Shown piece after piece: positions 26,214 through 36,200 of a stretch of DNA of 64,000 bases. How positions within the stretch are numbered: the stretch's first letter is position 1; each line of letters begins with the position of its first letter. The position numbers and the translations under genes were made by a program. The notes below the pieces were generated by a model. It was not told the DNA's origin. It was given only the letters and a program-made list of their open reading frames with translations, and did not search any database. The DNA lies in the NCBI GenBank assembly GCA_964489425.1, contig CAZAYP010000011.1, forward strand, positions 25,513-89,512. Reading direction: 5' to 3'. Source of the DNA: CAZAYP01 sp964489425 [NCBI: uncultured Verrucomicrobiota bacterium]. GTDB lineage: Bacteria; Verrucomicrobiota; Kiritimatiellia; RZYC01.

Positions 26214-27052
26214 GCCGCCCCCTTTGCGTTGCCGATGGCCTGCTGGATGACATCCTGGAGCACGACTTCCGCCAGGTGGCGGCCATACTCCTCCGTCATG
26301 CCCTGCTTGCCTTGCCAGGCGATCCCGCGCGTGGTTTCCGCGACCAGGGCCGCCAACGGCAGGCTGTCCACCGCCTGGCCCACCAGCGCGGCTTCCAGTT
26401 CCCGGACCCGGCGCGGGAACGGCACGGCCGCGCCCACCGCCACGCAGGCCTTCTTGATCTGTTTCTTTTGGATGTGCACCAGGGCCGCGGCGGTCATCAG
26501 GCTGAACCCCTTGGCCGTGCGGACATCCTTGTGGTAGCCAAACCCCGTGCCCTTCTTGAGCGCCGGAACTTTCAGCGCCGTCAGCAGCTTGCCGTCCTGG
26601 AACAGGCGCACCGGCTGGCCGTCAAAGAACGCATCGGCCGTGACCACTTCTTTTTTGCCGCCCTGGATGATAAAGGACGCCTCCAGGGCCAGCAGGGCCA
26701 CGGGAAAATCCGCCCACGGGAACACCCGGGCCACGTTGCCGCCGAGGGTGGAAACGTTGCGGATCTGCTGGGACGCGGTGCAGCGCGCCACCTGGTCGAG
26801 CACCCAGCCGTCCTCGTGGTAATCCGCCAGCGCCGCCAGCGTGGTCGTGGCGCCGATCCGGTAATGGCTCTTCTCGCGCACGATGCCGGCCAGGCCAATC
26901 CGCGTGATGTCCACCGCGACCCGGTCCTGACTGTCCGGCATGAACCGCAGCCCGGTGGCGCCGGCCACCGGCATGGCCTGTTCGCCCAGCTTGCGCAACA
27001 GCTTGACGGCTTCCGGCACACTTTGAGGAATTTTAAAATCGCCGATTTTCAT
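26210..27052 (-). CDS. FAD-binding subunit of xanthine dehydrogenase-family enzyme
   Basis: A 280-residue medium subunit of the CoxM/XdhB type. The PCMH FAD motifs are visible: MPVAGATGLRFMPDSQ, RIGATTTLAALADYHEDGWV and IRNVSTLGGNVARVFPWADF. The C-terminal CO_deh_flav_C-like part carries AVPFPRRVRELEAALVGQ. It accepts electrons from the 2Fe-2S subunit and hands them to NAD or another acceptor. It is the first gene of the minus-strand operon. The ATG at 27052 was chosen because family members begin close to this point (MKIGDFKIPQSVPEAVKLL). A 227-bp gap separates it from the divergent TRAP solute-binding gene. Confidence 0.93.
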   Translation of the reverse strand: MKIGDFKIPQSVPEAVKLLRKLGEQAMPVAGATGLRFMPDSQDRVAVDITRIGLAGIVREKSHYRIGATTTLAALADYHEDGWVLDQVARCTASQQIRNVSTLGGNVARVFPWADFPVALLALEASFIIQGGKKEVVTADAFFDGQPVRLFQDGKLLTALKVPALKKGTGFGYHKDVRTAKGFSLMTAAALVHIQKKQIKKACVAVGAAVPFPRRVRELEAALVGQAVDSLPLAALVAETTRGIAWQGKQGMTEEYGRHLAEVVLQDVIQQAIGNAKGAA

Positions 27053-27279
27053 ACCCGCACCCCGCCCATTGGTTGGCGCCGGACAGCTGCCCGGCAACCT
27101 GCATGGTTTATGTTCATATGGTCATCCTTGTTCCTGAGTACCAACGTGAAAAGCAAGGGCTGTTTTAGCCCGGTTGGGAACCGGAAGACAAGCAGATTTA
27201 TGCGGATGCAGATGGTTGCATTTGTCCGCCAAGTCGATTAAACAGGACGCCGGCTTACATTCGGAGGGTCGAATAGACC

Positions 27280-28386
27280 ATGAAAAGAAGACATTTTATC
27301 AGCAGCGCGGCGGCGGGCCTGGCGGGCGGGTTGCTGGCGGGCGGGTGCCGGAAATCGGAGCCCGTGGGCCCGGCGATTCAAACCAATCCCCATGTCCGCT
27401 GGCGGCTGGCCTCCAGCTATCCCCGCAGCCTGGACGCCCTGTTCGGCACCGCCCAGCAGTTTGTCCGGCGCCTCGGGGAACTGACGGACGGCCGCTTCGA
27501 AATCCAGCTGTACCAGGCCGGCGAACTGGTGCCGGCCCTGCAGGTGTTCGACGCCGTCCAGGCCGGCACGGTCCAGGCCGGCCACTCGGCCAGCTATTAT
27601 TATATCGGCAAGAACCCGATCTTCGCGTTCGACACCACGGTGCCGTTCGGCCTGACCGCCCGCCAGCAAAATGCCTGGCTGTACTTCGGCGGCGGCCTGG
27701 AGCTGCTGCGCGCCGCGTTTGCCGATTTCAACATCATCAACCTGCCCGGCGGCAACACCGGCGCGCAAATGGGCGGTTGGTTCAAGCGCGAGATCCGGTC
27801 GCTGGCGGAACTGCGGGGCCTCAAAATGCGCATCCCCGGCCAGGGCGGCGAAGTCATGAACCGCCTGGGCGTGACCGTCCAGATGATGAGCGGCGGCGAG
27901 GTGTACCCGGCCCTGGAGCGCGGGGTGATCGATGCCACCGAGTGGGTCGGCCCCTACGATGACGAGAAGCTCGGGTTCTACAAGATCGCGCCCTACTATT
28001 ACTATCCCGGCTGGTGGGAACCCTGCGGCGGGGTGTCGTTCTATATCAACAAACCCGCGTGGGAGAGCCTGCCCGCGAACTACCAGCAGGCGCTGGCCTG
28101 CGCCGCGGCCGAGGCCGGGCAGTGGATGCTGTCCATGTACGACTACCACAATCCCCAGGCGCTCGGGCGCCTGCTCCAGCAGGGCGTGCAGCTGCGCCGG
28201 TTCCCCGACGACCTGATGGCCGAAGCCCGCAACGTGGCCCGCGACATCCTGGAATCCCACACCGCCACCCACCCGGCGTACCGCAAGGTGTACGAGCAGT
28301 GGAACCAGTTTCGCGCGCAGGCGTTCCGCTGGTTTGGCACCGCGGAACTGGCGTACGGCGAGTTCGCCTTCCCCACCGCGTCCTGA
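27280..28386 (+). CDS. TRAP transporter solute-binding protein (DctP family), Tat/lipoprotein
   Basis: A 368-residue periplasmic binding protein. The N-terminus MKRRHFISSAAAGLAGGLLA combines a twin-arginine motif and a lipobox (LLAGGC), so it is probably a Tat-exported lipoprotein. DctP-family features are WRLASSYPRSLDALFGTAQQ, GLKMRIPGQGGEVMNRLG with the ligand-carboxylate arginine, and GVIDATEWVGPYDDEKLGFY. These resemble the oxo-acid/mannitol TRAP branch. It converges with its two membrane genes, leaving 9 bp between stop codons, an unusual arrangement for a TRAP set. Its ligand is probably an organic acid, possibly linked to the molybdenum hydroxylase encoded divergently. Confidence 0.92.
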   Translation: MKRRHFISSAAAGLAGGLLAGGCRKSEPVGPAIQTNPHVRWRLASSYPRSLDALFGTAQQFVRRLGELTDGRFEIQLYQAGELVPALQVFDAVQAGTVQAGHSASYYYIGKNPIFAFDTTVPFGLTARQQNAWLYFGGGLELLRAAFADFNIINLPGGNTGAQMGGWFKREIRSLAELRGLKMRIPGQGGEVMNRLGVTVQMMSGGEVYPALERGVIDATEWVGPYDDEKLGFYKIAPYYYYPGWWEPCGGVSFYINKPAWESLPANYQQALACAAAEAGQWMLSMYDYHNPQALGRLLQQGVQLRRFPDDLMAEARNVARDILESHTATHPAYRKVYEQWNQFRAQAFRWFGTAELAYGEFAFPTAS

Positions 28387-28395
28387 CCCGGCGCC

Positions 28396-29715
28396 TCAGA
28401 GCAGGCCGGTCACCAGGCCGGGGAACAGGACCACCAGCAGGACCGCCACCAGCTGGATGATGATGAACGGGACCACCCCGCGGTAGATGTCCGCCGTGGC
28501 CAGGTCCGGCGGCGCGATGCCGCGCAGGTAAAACAGGGCAAACCCGAACGGCGGCGTCAGAAACGAGGTCTGCAGGTTGACCCCGATCATCACCCCCAGC
28601 CAGACCATGTCCACCCCGAACGCCTGGAACGCGGGCAGCAGCAGCGGGACCACGATAAACACGATCTCGAAAAAGTCGATGAAGAAGCCCAGCGCAAAGA
28701 TCGCCAGGTTGGCCAGCACCAGCAGGCCGATCTTGCCGCCCGGCAGGTTGGTCAGCATGTGCGCCAGCCAGACATCCCCGTACAGCCCGCGGAACACCAG
28801 GGTGAACGCGTTGGAAGCCACCAGCAGGAAGATCACCATGGCCGTGAGCTGGGCCGTGTTTTCCATGGTCTCGCGCAGCACGCGCCAGGTCAGCCGCCGG
28901 TTGAACAGCGCCAGCAGGAGCGCGCCCACTGCGCCCAGGGCGCCGGCCTCGGTCGGCGTGGCGATGCCCTGGAAGATGCTGCCCAGCACCACCACCACCA
29001 GCACCAGCGGCGGCACCAGCGCTTTCAGGACGTGGCGCGCCAGCACCCAGCCGCGCTCGCCGCGGGCTTCCGGCGGCAACGCCGGCGCCGCCGACGGCTT
29101 GAAGACCACCACGGCCAGCACATAAAGGAAAAACAGGCCCGAGAGCATCAGGCCCGGCACGATCGCGCCCTTGAACAAATCCCCCACCGACACCCCGATC
29201 TGGTCGGCCAGCACCACCAGCACGACGCTCGGGGGGATGATCTGGCCCAGCGTGGCCGAGGACAGGATCACCCCCGCGCTGAACGGCTTGGAATAGCCGT
29301 AACGCAGCATCACGGGCAACGAGATCAGACCCATGGCAATCACCGAGGCGCCGATCACGCCCGTGGCCGCCGCCAGCAGCGTGCCCACCAGCACCACGGC
29401 CAGCGCCAGCCCGCCCGGCAGCGGGCCGAACAGCTTGCCGACCGTGGTCAACAGATCGCTGGCCAGCCGCGATTTCTCCAGGAGCGTGCCCATGAAAATG
29501 AAAAACGGGACCGCCAGCAGCACGTAGTTGGACATGATCCCCAGGATCCGTTCCGGCAGCGCCATCAGCAGCGCCCAGTCAAAATAGCCGGCCGCCACGC
29601 CCACGACGGCAAAATACAGCGCCGTGCCGCCCAGTCCAAACGCCACCGGGTACCCGCTGAACAGCAGGCCCAGCAACACCACAAACATCAAGCCGCCCAG
29701 CCACTCGACCATCAT
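28396..29715 (-). CDS. TRAP transporter large permease (DctM)
   Basis: A 439-residue membrane protein with about 12 transmembrane helices, of the ion-transporter fold that couples sodium or proton flow to solute uptake. Family patterns are FIFMGTLLEKSRLASDLL, AAATGVIGASVIAMGLISLP, GQIIPPSVVLVVLADQIGVS and VNLQTSFLTPPFGFALFYLR. Its start overlaps the stop codon of the small permease (ATGA at 29712-29715). Together with the plus-strand binding protein it completes a TRAP system. Length is usual for the family and no truncation is seen. Confidence 0.94.
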   Translation of the reverse strand: MMVEWLGGLMFVVLLGLLFSGYPVAFGLGGTALYFAVVGVAAGYFDWALLMALPERILGIMSNYVLLAVPFFIFMGTLLEKSRLASDLLTTVGKLFGPLPGGLALAVVLVGTLLAAATGVIGASVIAMGLISLPVMLRYGYSKPFSAGVILSSATLGQIIPPSVVLVVLADQIGVSVGDLFKGAIVPGLMLSGLFFLYVLAVVVFKPSAAPALPPEARGERGWVLARHVLKALVPPLVLVVVVLGSIFQGIATPTEAGALGAVGALLLALFNRRLTWRVLRETMENTAQLTAMVIFLLVASNAFTLVFRGLYGDVWLAHMLTNLPGGKIGLLVLANLAIFALGFFIDFFEIVFIVVPLLLPAFQAFGVDMVWLGVMIGVNLQTSFLTPPFGFALFYLRGIAPPDLATADIYRGVVPFIIIQLVAVLLVVLFPGLVTGLL

Positions 29716-30272
29716 AGTTCCGCCTTGCGGCCCAGGCCTTCATCCGCGACCGGCGCGCGCTTCACCAGGTACGCGATGTGCTTGATGGTTTCCGACACCC
29801 CCTGCAAAAACAGCAGGATACAGGCCAGCGGCAACAGCGACTTGACCAGGTACCGGGGCAACCCCCCGGGATCGGACGAGCCTTCGCCGATTTTCCAGGA
29901 ATTGACCACCGGGGTCCAGGAGCACCAGAACAGCAGGGTCACGAAGGGCAGCAGCAGCAGCAGCGTGCCCAGCAGGTTGATCCATGCGCGCCGGCCGGGC
30001 GCCAGGCGCGAGAACAGCACGTCCACCCGCACGTGGGCGTTGTTTTTCAGGGTGTTGGCCGCGCCCAGCAAAAACACGGCGCTGAACAGGTACCATTGCA
30101 TTTCCAAGTAGGCGTTGGAGCTCAACTGCGCGCCGAGGTGCATGCCCAGGTAGCGCACCACGGTGTTGTAAGCGCCCAGCAATACCATGAGCAGCGTCAG
30201 CCAGCACACGGCCCGGCCCACCCAGCCGTTCAAGCGGTCTATCGCCCCCGCCAGGCGCAACATGGAGTTCAT
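29712..30272 (-). CDS. TRAP transporter small permease (DctQ)
   Basis: A 186-residue four-helix membrane protein of the DctQ family: LNGWVGRAVCWLTLLMVLLG, LEMQWYLFSAVFLLGAANTL, HVRVDVLFSRLAPGRRAW and a last helix near LLPLACILLFLQG. It supports the large permease and contacts the binding protein. It is the promoter-proximal gene of the two-gene minus-strand unit and diverges from metY. The start ATG at 30272 has no strong ribosome site, and another ATG three codons in is possible. Confidence 0.92.
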   Translation of the reverse strand: MNSMLRLAGAIDRLNGWVGRAVCWLTLLMVLLGAYNTVVRYLGMHLGAQLSSNAYLEMQWYLFSAVFLLGAANTLKNNAHVRVDVLFSRLAPGRRAWINLLGTLLLLLPFVTLLFWCSWTPVVNSWKIGEGSSDPGGLPRYLVKSLLPLACILLFLQGVSETIKHIAYLVKRAPVADEGLGRKAEL

Positions 30273-30365
30273 TGTTTATTTCTTCGGACCTCGCGCGTTG
30301 TAGTACGAAACAGCGCCGCTTGGCCAGAGCAAAAGACCGCCCGCCCGCGGCCGCCCAGATAGCAC

Positions 30366-30395
30366 TTGTCTCCATGCGCAGCCACGGGCTACTAT
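30366..30395 (+). promoter_or_regulatory. Possible promoter of metY-metX
   Basis: TTGTCT (30366-30371), 18 bases, TACTAT (30390-30395), about 50 bp before the metY start. No SAM-I, SAM-II or other methionine riboswitch fold was recognised between 30273 and 30445. Confidence 0.35.
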
Positions 30396-30445
30396 TAAAC
30401 AAACCAGCGCGATGCATGGGATCGCCTTGGGAGAGGAGTGATGGC

Positions 30446-31738
30446 ATGAAACTGGAAACCCTTTGCCTGCACGCCGGCTACCGGGCGGACCCGGCCACCG
30501 ACGCGCACGCGGTCCCGGTGTACCGCACCAGCGCGTATCTCTTTGACGACACGGATCACGCTGCCCACCAATTTGCGTTGAAGGAACCAGGCCATATTTA
30601 CACCCGCCTCAGCAACCCCACCACCGCCATCCTTGAGCAGCGGGTGGCGGAGCTCGAAGGCGGCGCCGCGGCCGTGGCCGTGGCTTCAGGCACCAGCGCC
30701 ATTTTCTACACGGTCATCAACCTGTGCCGGGCCGGCGATGAGCTGGTGTCCGCCACCAACCTGTACGGCGGCACGTACACCCAGTTTAACGACATCCTGC
30801 CACAGTTCGGCATCCAGGCCCGGTTCGCGGACGTGCGCGACCCGGCGGCCGTGGCGCGCGCCATCACCCCCAAAACCCGCCTGGTCTATTGCGAAACCAT
30901 CGGCAACCCCGGCCTGGACGTGGCCGACCTGGCCGCCCTGGCGGCCGTGGCCCACCAGCACGGCCTGCCGCTGGTGGTGGACAGCACCTTCACCACGCCG
31001 TACCTGCTGCGGCCGTTCGAGCACAGCGCGGACATCGTGGTCCATTCCCTGACCAAGTGGCTGGGCGGCTGGGGCGCGGGCATCGGCGGCATCGTGGTGG
31101 AAAAAGGCGGCTTTGACTGGGACGCCGGCGGGCGGTTCCCGCTGCTGACCGAACCGGACGCCAGCTACCACGACATCCGCTACACGCGCGATCTCGGCGA
31201 ACTGTCGCGCGTGGCGTTTTCCGTGCGCCTGCGCCTGGTGCCGCTGCGCAACCTCGGCGCCTGCCTCGCGCCGGACAACGCGTGGATCTTCCTCCACGGC
31301 ATTGCCACCCTGCCCCTGCGCATGGCCCGCCACTGCGAGAACGCCCTGGCCGCGGCGCGCTTCCTGCAGTCGCACCCGGCCGTGGCCTGGGTCCGGTACC
31401 CCGGGCTTGAGACCGACCCTTCCTATCCCGTGGCCCGGCGCTACCTGGCGCGCGGGTTCGGCGGCATGGTGGTGTTCGGCATCCGCGGCGGCCGGGAGGC
31501 CGGCGCCCGGTTCATCAACCACCTCAAGCTGTTCTCGCACGTGGCCAACGTGGGCGACGCGCGCAGCCTGGCGATCCACCCGGCCAGCACCACCCACAGC
31601 CAACTGACCGAGGCGCAGCAGCAGGCCGGCGGCATCACCCCGGACCTGGTCCGGCTGTCCATCGGCATCGAACATGTCGACGACATCCTGGCCGATCTGG
31701 AGCAGGCCCTGCGCGCCGCCACCGGAGACGCCCCGTGA
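30446..31738 (+). CDS. metY: O-acetylhomoserine sulfhydrylase (PLP-dependent)
   Basis: A 430-residue cytoplasmic gamma-class PLP enzyme that makes homocysteine from O-acetylhomoserine and sulfide. Family marks are TLCLHAGYRADPATDAHAVP, YTRLSNPTTAILEQRVAELE, AVASGTSAIFYTVIN, CETIGNPGLDVADL and the PLP-lysine region DIVVHSLTKWLGGWG. The start at 30446 has GGAGAGGAG upstream, and earlier codons are not coding-like. Its stop overlaps the GTG start of metX (GTGA), so sulfur assimilation into methionine is encoded as a coupled pair. Cystathionine synthases are related, but length and context favour MetY. Confidence 0.93.
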   Translation: MKLETLCLHAGYRADPATDAHAVPVYRTSAYLFDDTDHAAHQFALKEPGHIYTRLSNPTTAILEQRVAELEGGAAAVAVASGTSAIFYTVINLCRAGDELVSATNLYGGTYTQFNDILPQFGIQARFADVRDPAAVARAITPKTRLVYCETIGNPGLDVADLAALAAVAHQHGLPLVVDSTFTTPYLLRPFEHSADIVVHSLTKWLGGWGAGIGGIVVEKGGFDWDAGGRFPLLTEPDASYHDIRYTRDLGELSRVAFSVRLRLVPLRNLGACLAPDNAWIFLHGIATLPLRMARHCENALAAARFLQSHPAVAWVRYPGLETDPSYPVARRYLARGFGGMVVFGIRGGREAGARFINHLKLFSHVANVGDARSLAIHPASTTHSQLTEAQQQAGGITPDLVRLSIGIEHVDDILADLEQALRAATGDAP

Positions 31739-32883
31739 GAACCCGCACGCAGTTCTTCAACTTTGCCGACCAGCCCGGCCAGAAGTTCACGCTGAGTTAC
31801 GGGAAAAAACTTGGCCCCATCACCCTGGCCTACGAAACCTATGGCCGGCTCGCGCCCACGCGCGACAACGCCATCCTGCTGTTCCACGCCCTGACCGGCA
31901 GCCAGCACGCCGCCGGGTTCAACAAGTCCGTGCACGGCGTGGGCACGCTCTGGACCGAAGAGTGTCACAAGGGTTGGTGGTCGCCGTTCATCGGGCCGGG
32001 AAAGGCGCTGGACACGCGCCGGTTCTTCGTGGTGTGCGCCAACTATCTCGGCAGCTGCTACGGCAGCACCGGGCCGCGCTCGATCAACCCCGCCACCAGC
32101 CAGCCGTATGGCCGCCACTTCCCATGGATCACGGCCAACGACATCGTGGACACCCAGATGCAGTTGCTCCACCACCTCGGCATCAGCCGCCTGCACGCCG
32201 TGGTGGGCGGCTCGCTCGGCGGCATGCTGGCGCTCAACCTCGCCACCCGTTACCCCGAAAGCGTGGCGATCGTCATCCCCATTGCCTCGGGCATGCAGGT
32301 GCCCATGCTCCAGCGCCTGCTCAACCTCGAACAGGTCAAGGCCATCGAAAACGACGCCAAGTACAATTTCGGCGACTACGATTATGCCAGCCCGCCGCAC
32401 GACGGCCTCGCCCTGGCCCGCATGATCGGCCACAAGACGTTCGTGTCGCTCGCGGACATGGGCCGCCGCGCCCGCAAAACCGTGATCAAGCGCGACCCGC
32501 GCAACCCGGGCTACGAGGTCGGCCACCCGGTGGAATCCTACATGCTGTACCAGGGCGCCAAGTTCGTGCGGCGGTTCGACGCCAACACCTACATCCGCAT
32601 CATGGACGCCTGGCAGCATTACGACCTGCTCCGCGACGCCGGCGGCGCCACGTTCCAATCCCTGTTCAAGCGCTGCCGCGGCCAGCGGTTCCTCGTGTTC
32701 AGCATCGACTCGGACGTGTGCTTTTACCCGGAAGAACAGCGCGACCTAGTCTATGCGCTGCAAAAATCCGGCGTGGCCTGCCAGCACATCACCGTCCATT
32801 CCGAGAAAGGCCATGACTCGTTCCTGCTCGAGCCGGAACTTTACACGCCGTACCTGGACTATACGCTCAACCCGCGCTGGTGA
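31735..32883 (+). CDS. metX: Homoserine O-acetyltransferase
   Basis: A 382-residue alpha/beta-hydrolase-fold acyltransferase making O-acetylhomoserine for MetY. The nucleophile elbow is VVGGSLGGMLAL, and the remaining triad residues are likely the Asp in FSIDSDVCFYP and the His in EKGHDSFLLEP. LAYETYGRLAPTRDNAILLF and ALTGSQHAAG near the N-terminus are typical. The start is GTG at 31735, inside the metY stop. Some family members use succinyl-CoA instead, and the sequence alone does not settle the acyl donor. The downstream gap is packed with palindromic repeats. Confidence 0.92.
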   Translation: MRTRTQFFNFADQPGQKFTLSYGKKLGPITLAYETYGRLAPTRDNAILLFHALTGSQHAAGFNKSVHGVGTLWTEECHKGWWSPFIGPGKALDTRRFFVVCANYLGSCYGSTGPRSINPATSQPYGRHFPWITANDIVDTQMQLLHHLGISRLHAVVGGSLGGMLALNLATRYPESVAIVIPIASGMQVPMLQRLLNLEQVKAIENDAKYNFGDYDYASPPHDGLALARMIGHKTFVSLADMGRRARKTVIKRDPRNPGYEVGHPVESYMLYQGAKFVRRFDANTYIRIMDAWQHYDLLRDAGGATFQSLFKRCRGQRFLVFSIDSDVCFYPEEQRDLVYALQKSGVACQHITVHSEKGHDSFLLEPELYTPYLDYTLNPRW

Positions 32884-32932
32884 TAACGTCGTGAAGAGGC
32901 TGTTGAAATCGTGGGCGATAAGGAAGAATACA

Positions 32933-32977
32933 AACCACCTCGGCCTGCGGCCACTCCTCCTTGAAAAGGAGGAGAGC
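32933..32977 (+). repeat. CTCCCCTCC-family palindromic repeat, copy 4 (variant)
   Basis: Forward orientation with substitutions in the core (CACTCCTCCTTGAAAAGGAG), located 50 bp after metX. Confidence 0.82.
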
Positions 32978-32998
32978 CCGGACAGGATCCCGCCAGGG

Positions 32999-33030
32999 AA
33001 AGCTCCCCTCCTTGAAGGAAAGGAGCGCCC
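32999..33030 (-). repeat. CTCCCCTCC-family repeat, copy 5 (degenerate)
   Basis: A decayed copy: AAGCTCCCCTCCTTGAAGGA followed by AAGGAGCGCC, lacking the GGGGTGG tail. Confidence 0.6.
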
Positions 33031-33050
33031 AGATTGGGTCCAATCCACTA

Positions 33051-33096
33051 AGCTCCCCTCCTTTTCAAGGAGGGGTGCCCGAAGGGCGGGGTGGTT
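33051..33096 (-). repeat. CTCCCCTCC-family palindromic repeat, copy 6
   Basis: Inverse orientation with a variant tail GTGCCCGAAGGGCGGGGTGG. It ends 24 bp before the first subtilase-proximal palindrome, so two repeat families meet here. Confidence 0.85.
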
Positions 33097-33119
33097 TGAC
33101 TTGGCAGTCCCAATCCCGG

Positions 33120-33200
33120 TTTTCCAAACATTGGAAAAAATCATGACCCATTTTCCAAACATTGGAAAAAATCACCCCCGGTTTTCCAAACATTGGAAAA
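33120..33200 (+). repeat. Triple palindrome array, 31-bp period, second locus
   Basis: TTTTCCAAACATTGGAAAA occurs three times with starts at 33120, 33151 and 33182, an exact 31-bp period. It reads in the same orientation relative to the downstream secreted-protein gene as the array at 5114-5195. The last two copies fall inside the best supported start of the subtilase gene, where they would encode FPNIGK and FSKHWK in its signal peptide n-region. Confidence 0.9.
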
Positions 33201-36200
33201 CCGCCCTGGCCGCGCTGGCCGCCGCCGGGCTGGCCTTCCCCGCCCCCGCCGCCGCGGCGGCCTGGCAGGACAAGGTCGCACCCGAAGTGCTGTTGGCGCT
33301 GAACACGGACCAGCCGGTCGAGTTCCTGGTGCTCATGGACCGTCAGGCGGATCTCGCCGGTGCGCTCCAGTTCAAGACCAAGCGCGAAAAAGGGCGTTAT
33401 GTTTTTAACCGCCTGCGTGCCACGGCGGAACGCGAACAGGCGCCGTTGCTGGCGGAGTTGCGGGCCGCCGGCGCGGAATGCCAGCCGTTCTGGATCGCCA
33501 GCTTCGTGCGCGCGCGCGGCGGCCGGTCAGCCCTGGCGGCCGCGGCCGGCCGGCCCGAGGTGCGGCAGGTGTACGCCAACCCCATGCTGCGCATCGCGCT
33601 CGAGCCGCCGGATGCGGCCGGCGCCGATCGGCCGGACGCGCCGACAGCCGCCGAATGGAACATCGCCAAGGTCAATGCCACGGGCGTGTGGGCGCTCGGG
33701 TTCACCGGCCAGGGCGCGGTCCTCGGCGGCGTGGACACGGGCTACAGCTGGACCCACCCGGCCCTGCAGAACCAGTACCGCGGCTGGAGCAACGGCGCCG
33801 CCGACCACGCCTATAACTGGCACGACGCCGTGCACTCCGGCGGCGGCGGGTGCGGCGCCAACAGCCCCGCGCCCTGCGATGACGACACCCACGGCACCCA
33901 CACCATGGGCACCATGCTCGGCGACGACGGCGCCGGCAACCAGATCGGCATGGCGCCGGGCGCGCGCTGGGTCGGGTGCCGCTGCATGAACGTGGGCTAC
34001 GGCACGCCGGCCATGTACCTGGAATGCCTGCAATGGATGCTGGCGCCCACGGACACCAACAACGCCAACGCCAACCCGGACCTGGCGCCGCACGCGATCA
34101 ATAACTCGTGGGGCTGCATCACGTCCGAAGGCTGCACTGATCCCAGCATTCTCGACCAGGCCATCCGCAACCTGCGCGCCGCCGGGATCATGGTCGTGGT
34201 GTCCGCAGGCAACAGCGGGTCCAGTTGCAGCTCAGTCAATGATCCGCCCGCGCTGAGCGATGCCAGCACCTCGGTGGGCAACACGGATTCCTCCGACAAC
34301 ATCGCGGCCTCCAGCAGCCGCGGGCCGGTGACCGTGGACGGCAGCCAGCGGCTCAAGCCGGACATCTCCGCGCCCGGCACCGGCATCCGCTCCAGCGTGC
34401 CCGGCGGCGGCTACGGCACCAAGTCCGGCACCAGCATGGCCGCGCCGCACGTGGCTGGGCTCGCGGCGCTGATCATCTCCGCCAACCCCGACCTGGCCGG
34501 CGACGTGGACACGCTCGAAAGGATCATGGAGCAAACCGCGTTGCCGCGCACCAGCGCGCAGACCTGCGGCAGCGTCCCGGGATCGCAGGTGCCCAACAAC
34601 ACGTTCGGCCATGGCCGGATCGATGCCTATGCCGCGGTCACGACCGCACTGGCCATGGCCAGTGCCGGCGCGCCCGGCGGCGTCACGATCACCCCGGCCC
34701 AACCCGTGGCCCAGTTCAACCGCGCCACGTGGCTCCAGGCGCAATCCGCCGGCGCGCCGCCCCTGCATTACCAATGGTTCCAAGGCGCGGCCGGCGCCAC
34801 CAACCTACCGGCGGGGCTGGACGCCGCGGAGTTCCAGACCCCCCAACTCGCCGACGACGTTGCGTTCTGGGTACGCGTCACCAACCACCTGGGCGCGGCC
34901 GACAGCGGCGCCGTCACGGTGCGCGTCTGCGGCGCGGCCGCCGCGATTTTCTACGTGGCCCAGGCCGGCGACGCCACGCCGCCCTACACCAACTGGGCCA
35001 CGGCGGCCCACGCCATCCAGGACGCCGTGGGCCAGGCAACGGACGGCGACCTGGTCCTGGTGACCAACGGGTTCTACAACCTCGGCTCCGGAACTGCGCC
35101 GGACGGGTTGAACAGCCGCGTGGCCCTGACTCGGCCCATCACCGTGCGCAGCGTCAACGGCCCGGCCGCGACCGTGATCGCGGGCGCCGGGCCCATCGGC
35201 GTGGACGCGGTCCGGGGCGTTTACGTGACCAACGGCGCGGTGCTGGCAGGATTCACCGTCAGCAACGGCTGCACGCTGGCCGGCGGCGCGGCCGCGGCCC
35301 AGCGCGGCGGCGGCGTGCGCGCGGAAACCGACGGTGAGCTCCGCAACTGCCGGCTGGTCAACAATGCGGCCAACGATGCGGGCGGCGGAGTGGCCGGCGG
35401 CCGCTTGTTTTCCTGCGTGCTGCGCGACAACGCGGCCAAGTTCGGCGCCGGCGCGTGGAACAGCTACCTGTACGCCTGCACCCTCAGCAGCAACACCGCG
35501 CCCGTGGACGGCGTGGGCGGCGGCGCGGCCGACAGCCGGCTGGCCAACTGCCTGGTGGTGCATAACCGCGCCGGCGCCGGCGCCGGGTGCAGCGTCTGCG
35601 ACCTGCGCCATTGCACCATCAGCGACAACGTCGCGCCGGCCGCCGGCCTGGGCGCCGGGCTGTTCGGCGGCGCGGCCGCCAACACGATTGCGTTTTACAA
35701 CCTGCGCGGCGCGGCGGCGGACGACGCGTACCAGGGCCGGTTCACCTCCGGATGCCTGGCCCGGGACCCCGGCGGGATGGGTAACACCACCAACGATCCG
35801 CAATTTGTCGATCGGCCGGCCGGCAACTACCAACTGGCCTCCAACTCGCCCTGCATCGACACTGCCGCCACGGCGAGCGGCCTGCCTGACGACCTGCTGG
35901 GCGTGGCCCGGCCGCTGGACGGCCGCAACCTGGGCGTGGCCGCCTATGACATGGGCGCTTACGAGTTTGTGCACCCGCTGGCGGACACGGATGGCGACCG
36001 CCAGGGCGACGCGGACGAGGTCGTGGCCGGCACCGACCCCACGCGCGCCACCTCGTTCTTTGCCATCGCCGGGGCGCAGATCCTCGCGGCCACCAACCTC
36101 ACGCTGGCGTGGGAAGGCATGCCGGCGCGGCAATACTCCGTGTATGCCACGCCGCGGCTCGTGCCGGACACGGCCTGGAGCAACCTGACCGGCGCCCAAC

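Noticed and set aside
30273-30445. SAM or other methionine riboswitch upstream of metY
   Set aside because: No recognisable conserved core or aptamer helices could be drawn; only a possible promoter was seen.
32753-33142. N-terminal extension of the subtilase frame into metX
   Set aside because: The frame is open by chance; it overlaps the metX coding region and the repeats, and places the signal peptide 130 residues inside the protein.
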